Part shown: positions 6,181 through 6,197 of the stretch, in pieces
How positions within the stretch are numbered: the first letter of the stretch is position 1
Layout: each line of letters starts with the position of its first letter
DNA from: Vulcanimicrobiota bacterium
Lineage (GTDB): Bacteria > Eremiobacterota > Eremiobacteria > Baltobacterales > Baltobacteraceae
NCBI GenBank assembly: GCA_028287545.1
Contig: JAQBPL010000148.1
Coordinates: forward strand, 1-6,197
DNA: 6,197 bases
Direction: 5' to 3'
Made by a program: the position numbers and the translations under genes
Notes under the pieces: generated by a model
The model's database searches: none
Seen by the model: only the letters and a program-made list of their open reading frames with translations
What the model was told of the DNA's origin: nothing

Positions 6181-6197
6181 GAAGGTTCGAGATGTGC

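Overview
The window is a gene-dense, high-GC stretch of bacterial chromosome, roughly two-thirds G+C, with housekeeping and signalling genes packed almost end to end. No tRNA, rRNA, CRISPR array, insertion sequence or phage gene was seen, and no gap between genes exceeds about 30 bases. Few genes have a clear Shine-Dalgarno sequence; several start at or on the stop codon of the gene before. The elongation factor P (PGKG loop) and the plant/Chloroflexi-like prephenate dehydratase point to a non-proteobacterial, high-GC lineage such as Eremiobacterota, Chloroflexi or a relative. That placement is an inference from remembered sequence flavour, not from a search.

Layout, right to left on the minus strand: efp (elongation factor P) is followed after 12 bases by a membrane-bound class III adenylate cyclase with an extracytoplasmic CHASE2 sensor. 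After one further base comes a TauE/SafE-type (TSUP) permease. These three probably form one transcription unit whose promoter lies beyond the right edge. The permease converges, across 29 bases, on a plus-strand gene for a SprT-like zinc metalloprotein with a C-terminal zinc ribbon.

The sprT gene starts head to head with a second minus-strand unit. This holds a membrane-anchored TPR protein, then a DppA-type M55 D-aminopeptidase overlapping it by one base (TGATG), then a prephenate dehydratase (pheA) starting directly on the stop of the M55 gene (TAGATG). pheA runs off the left edge inside its ACT regulatory domain.

The most interesting points are the tight coupling of a CHASE2 cyclase to a TSUP permease, the coupled TPR-M55-PheA trio, the unusual ACT-domain motif of the dehydratase, and the divergent sprT/TPR pair with no room for a conventional promoter between the starts. 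No wholly new system can be claimed from sequence alone; the CHASE2-TSUP pair is the best candidate for follow-up.
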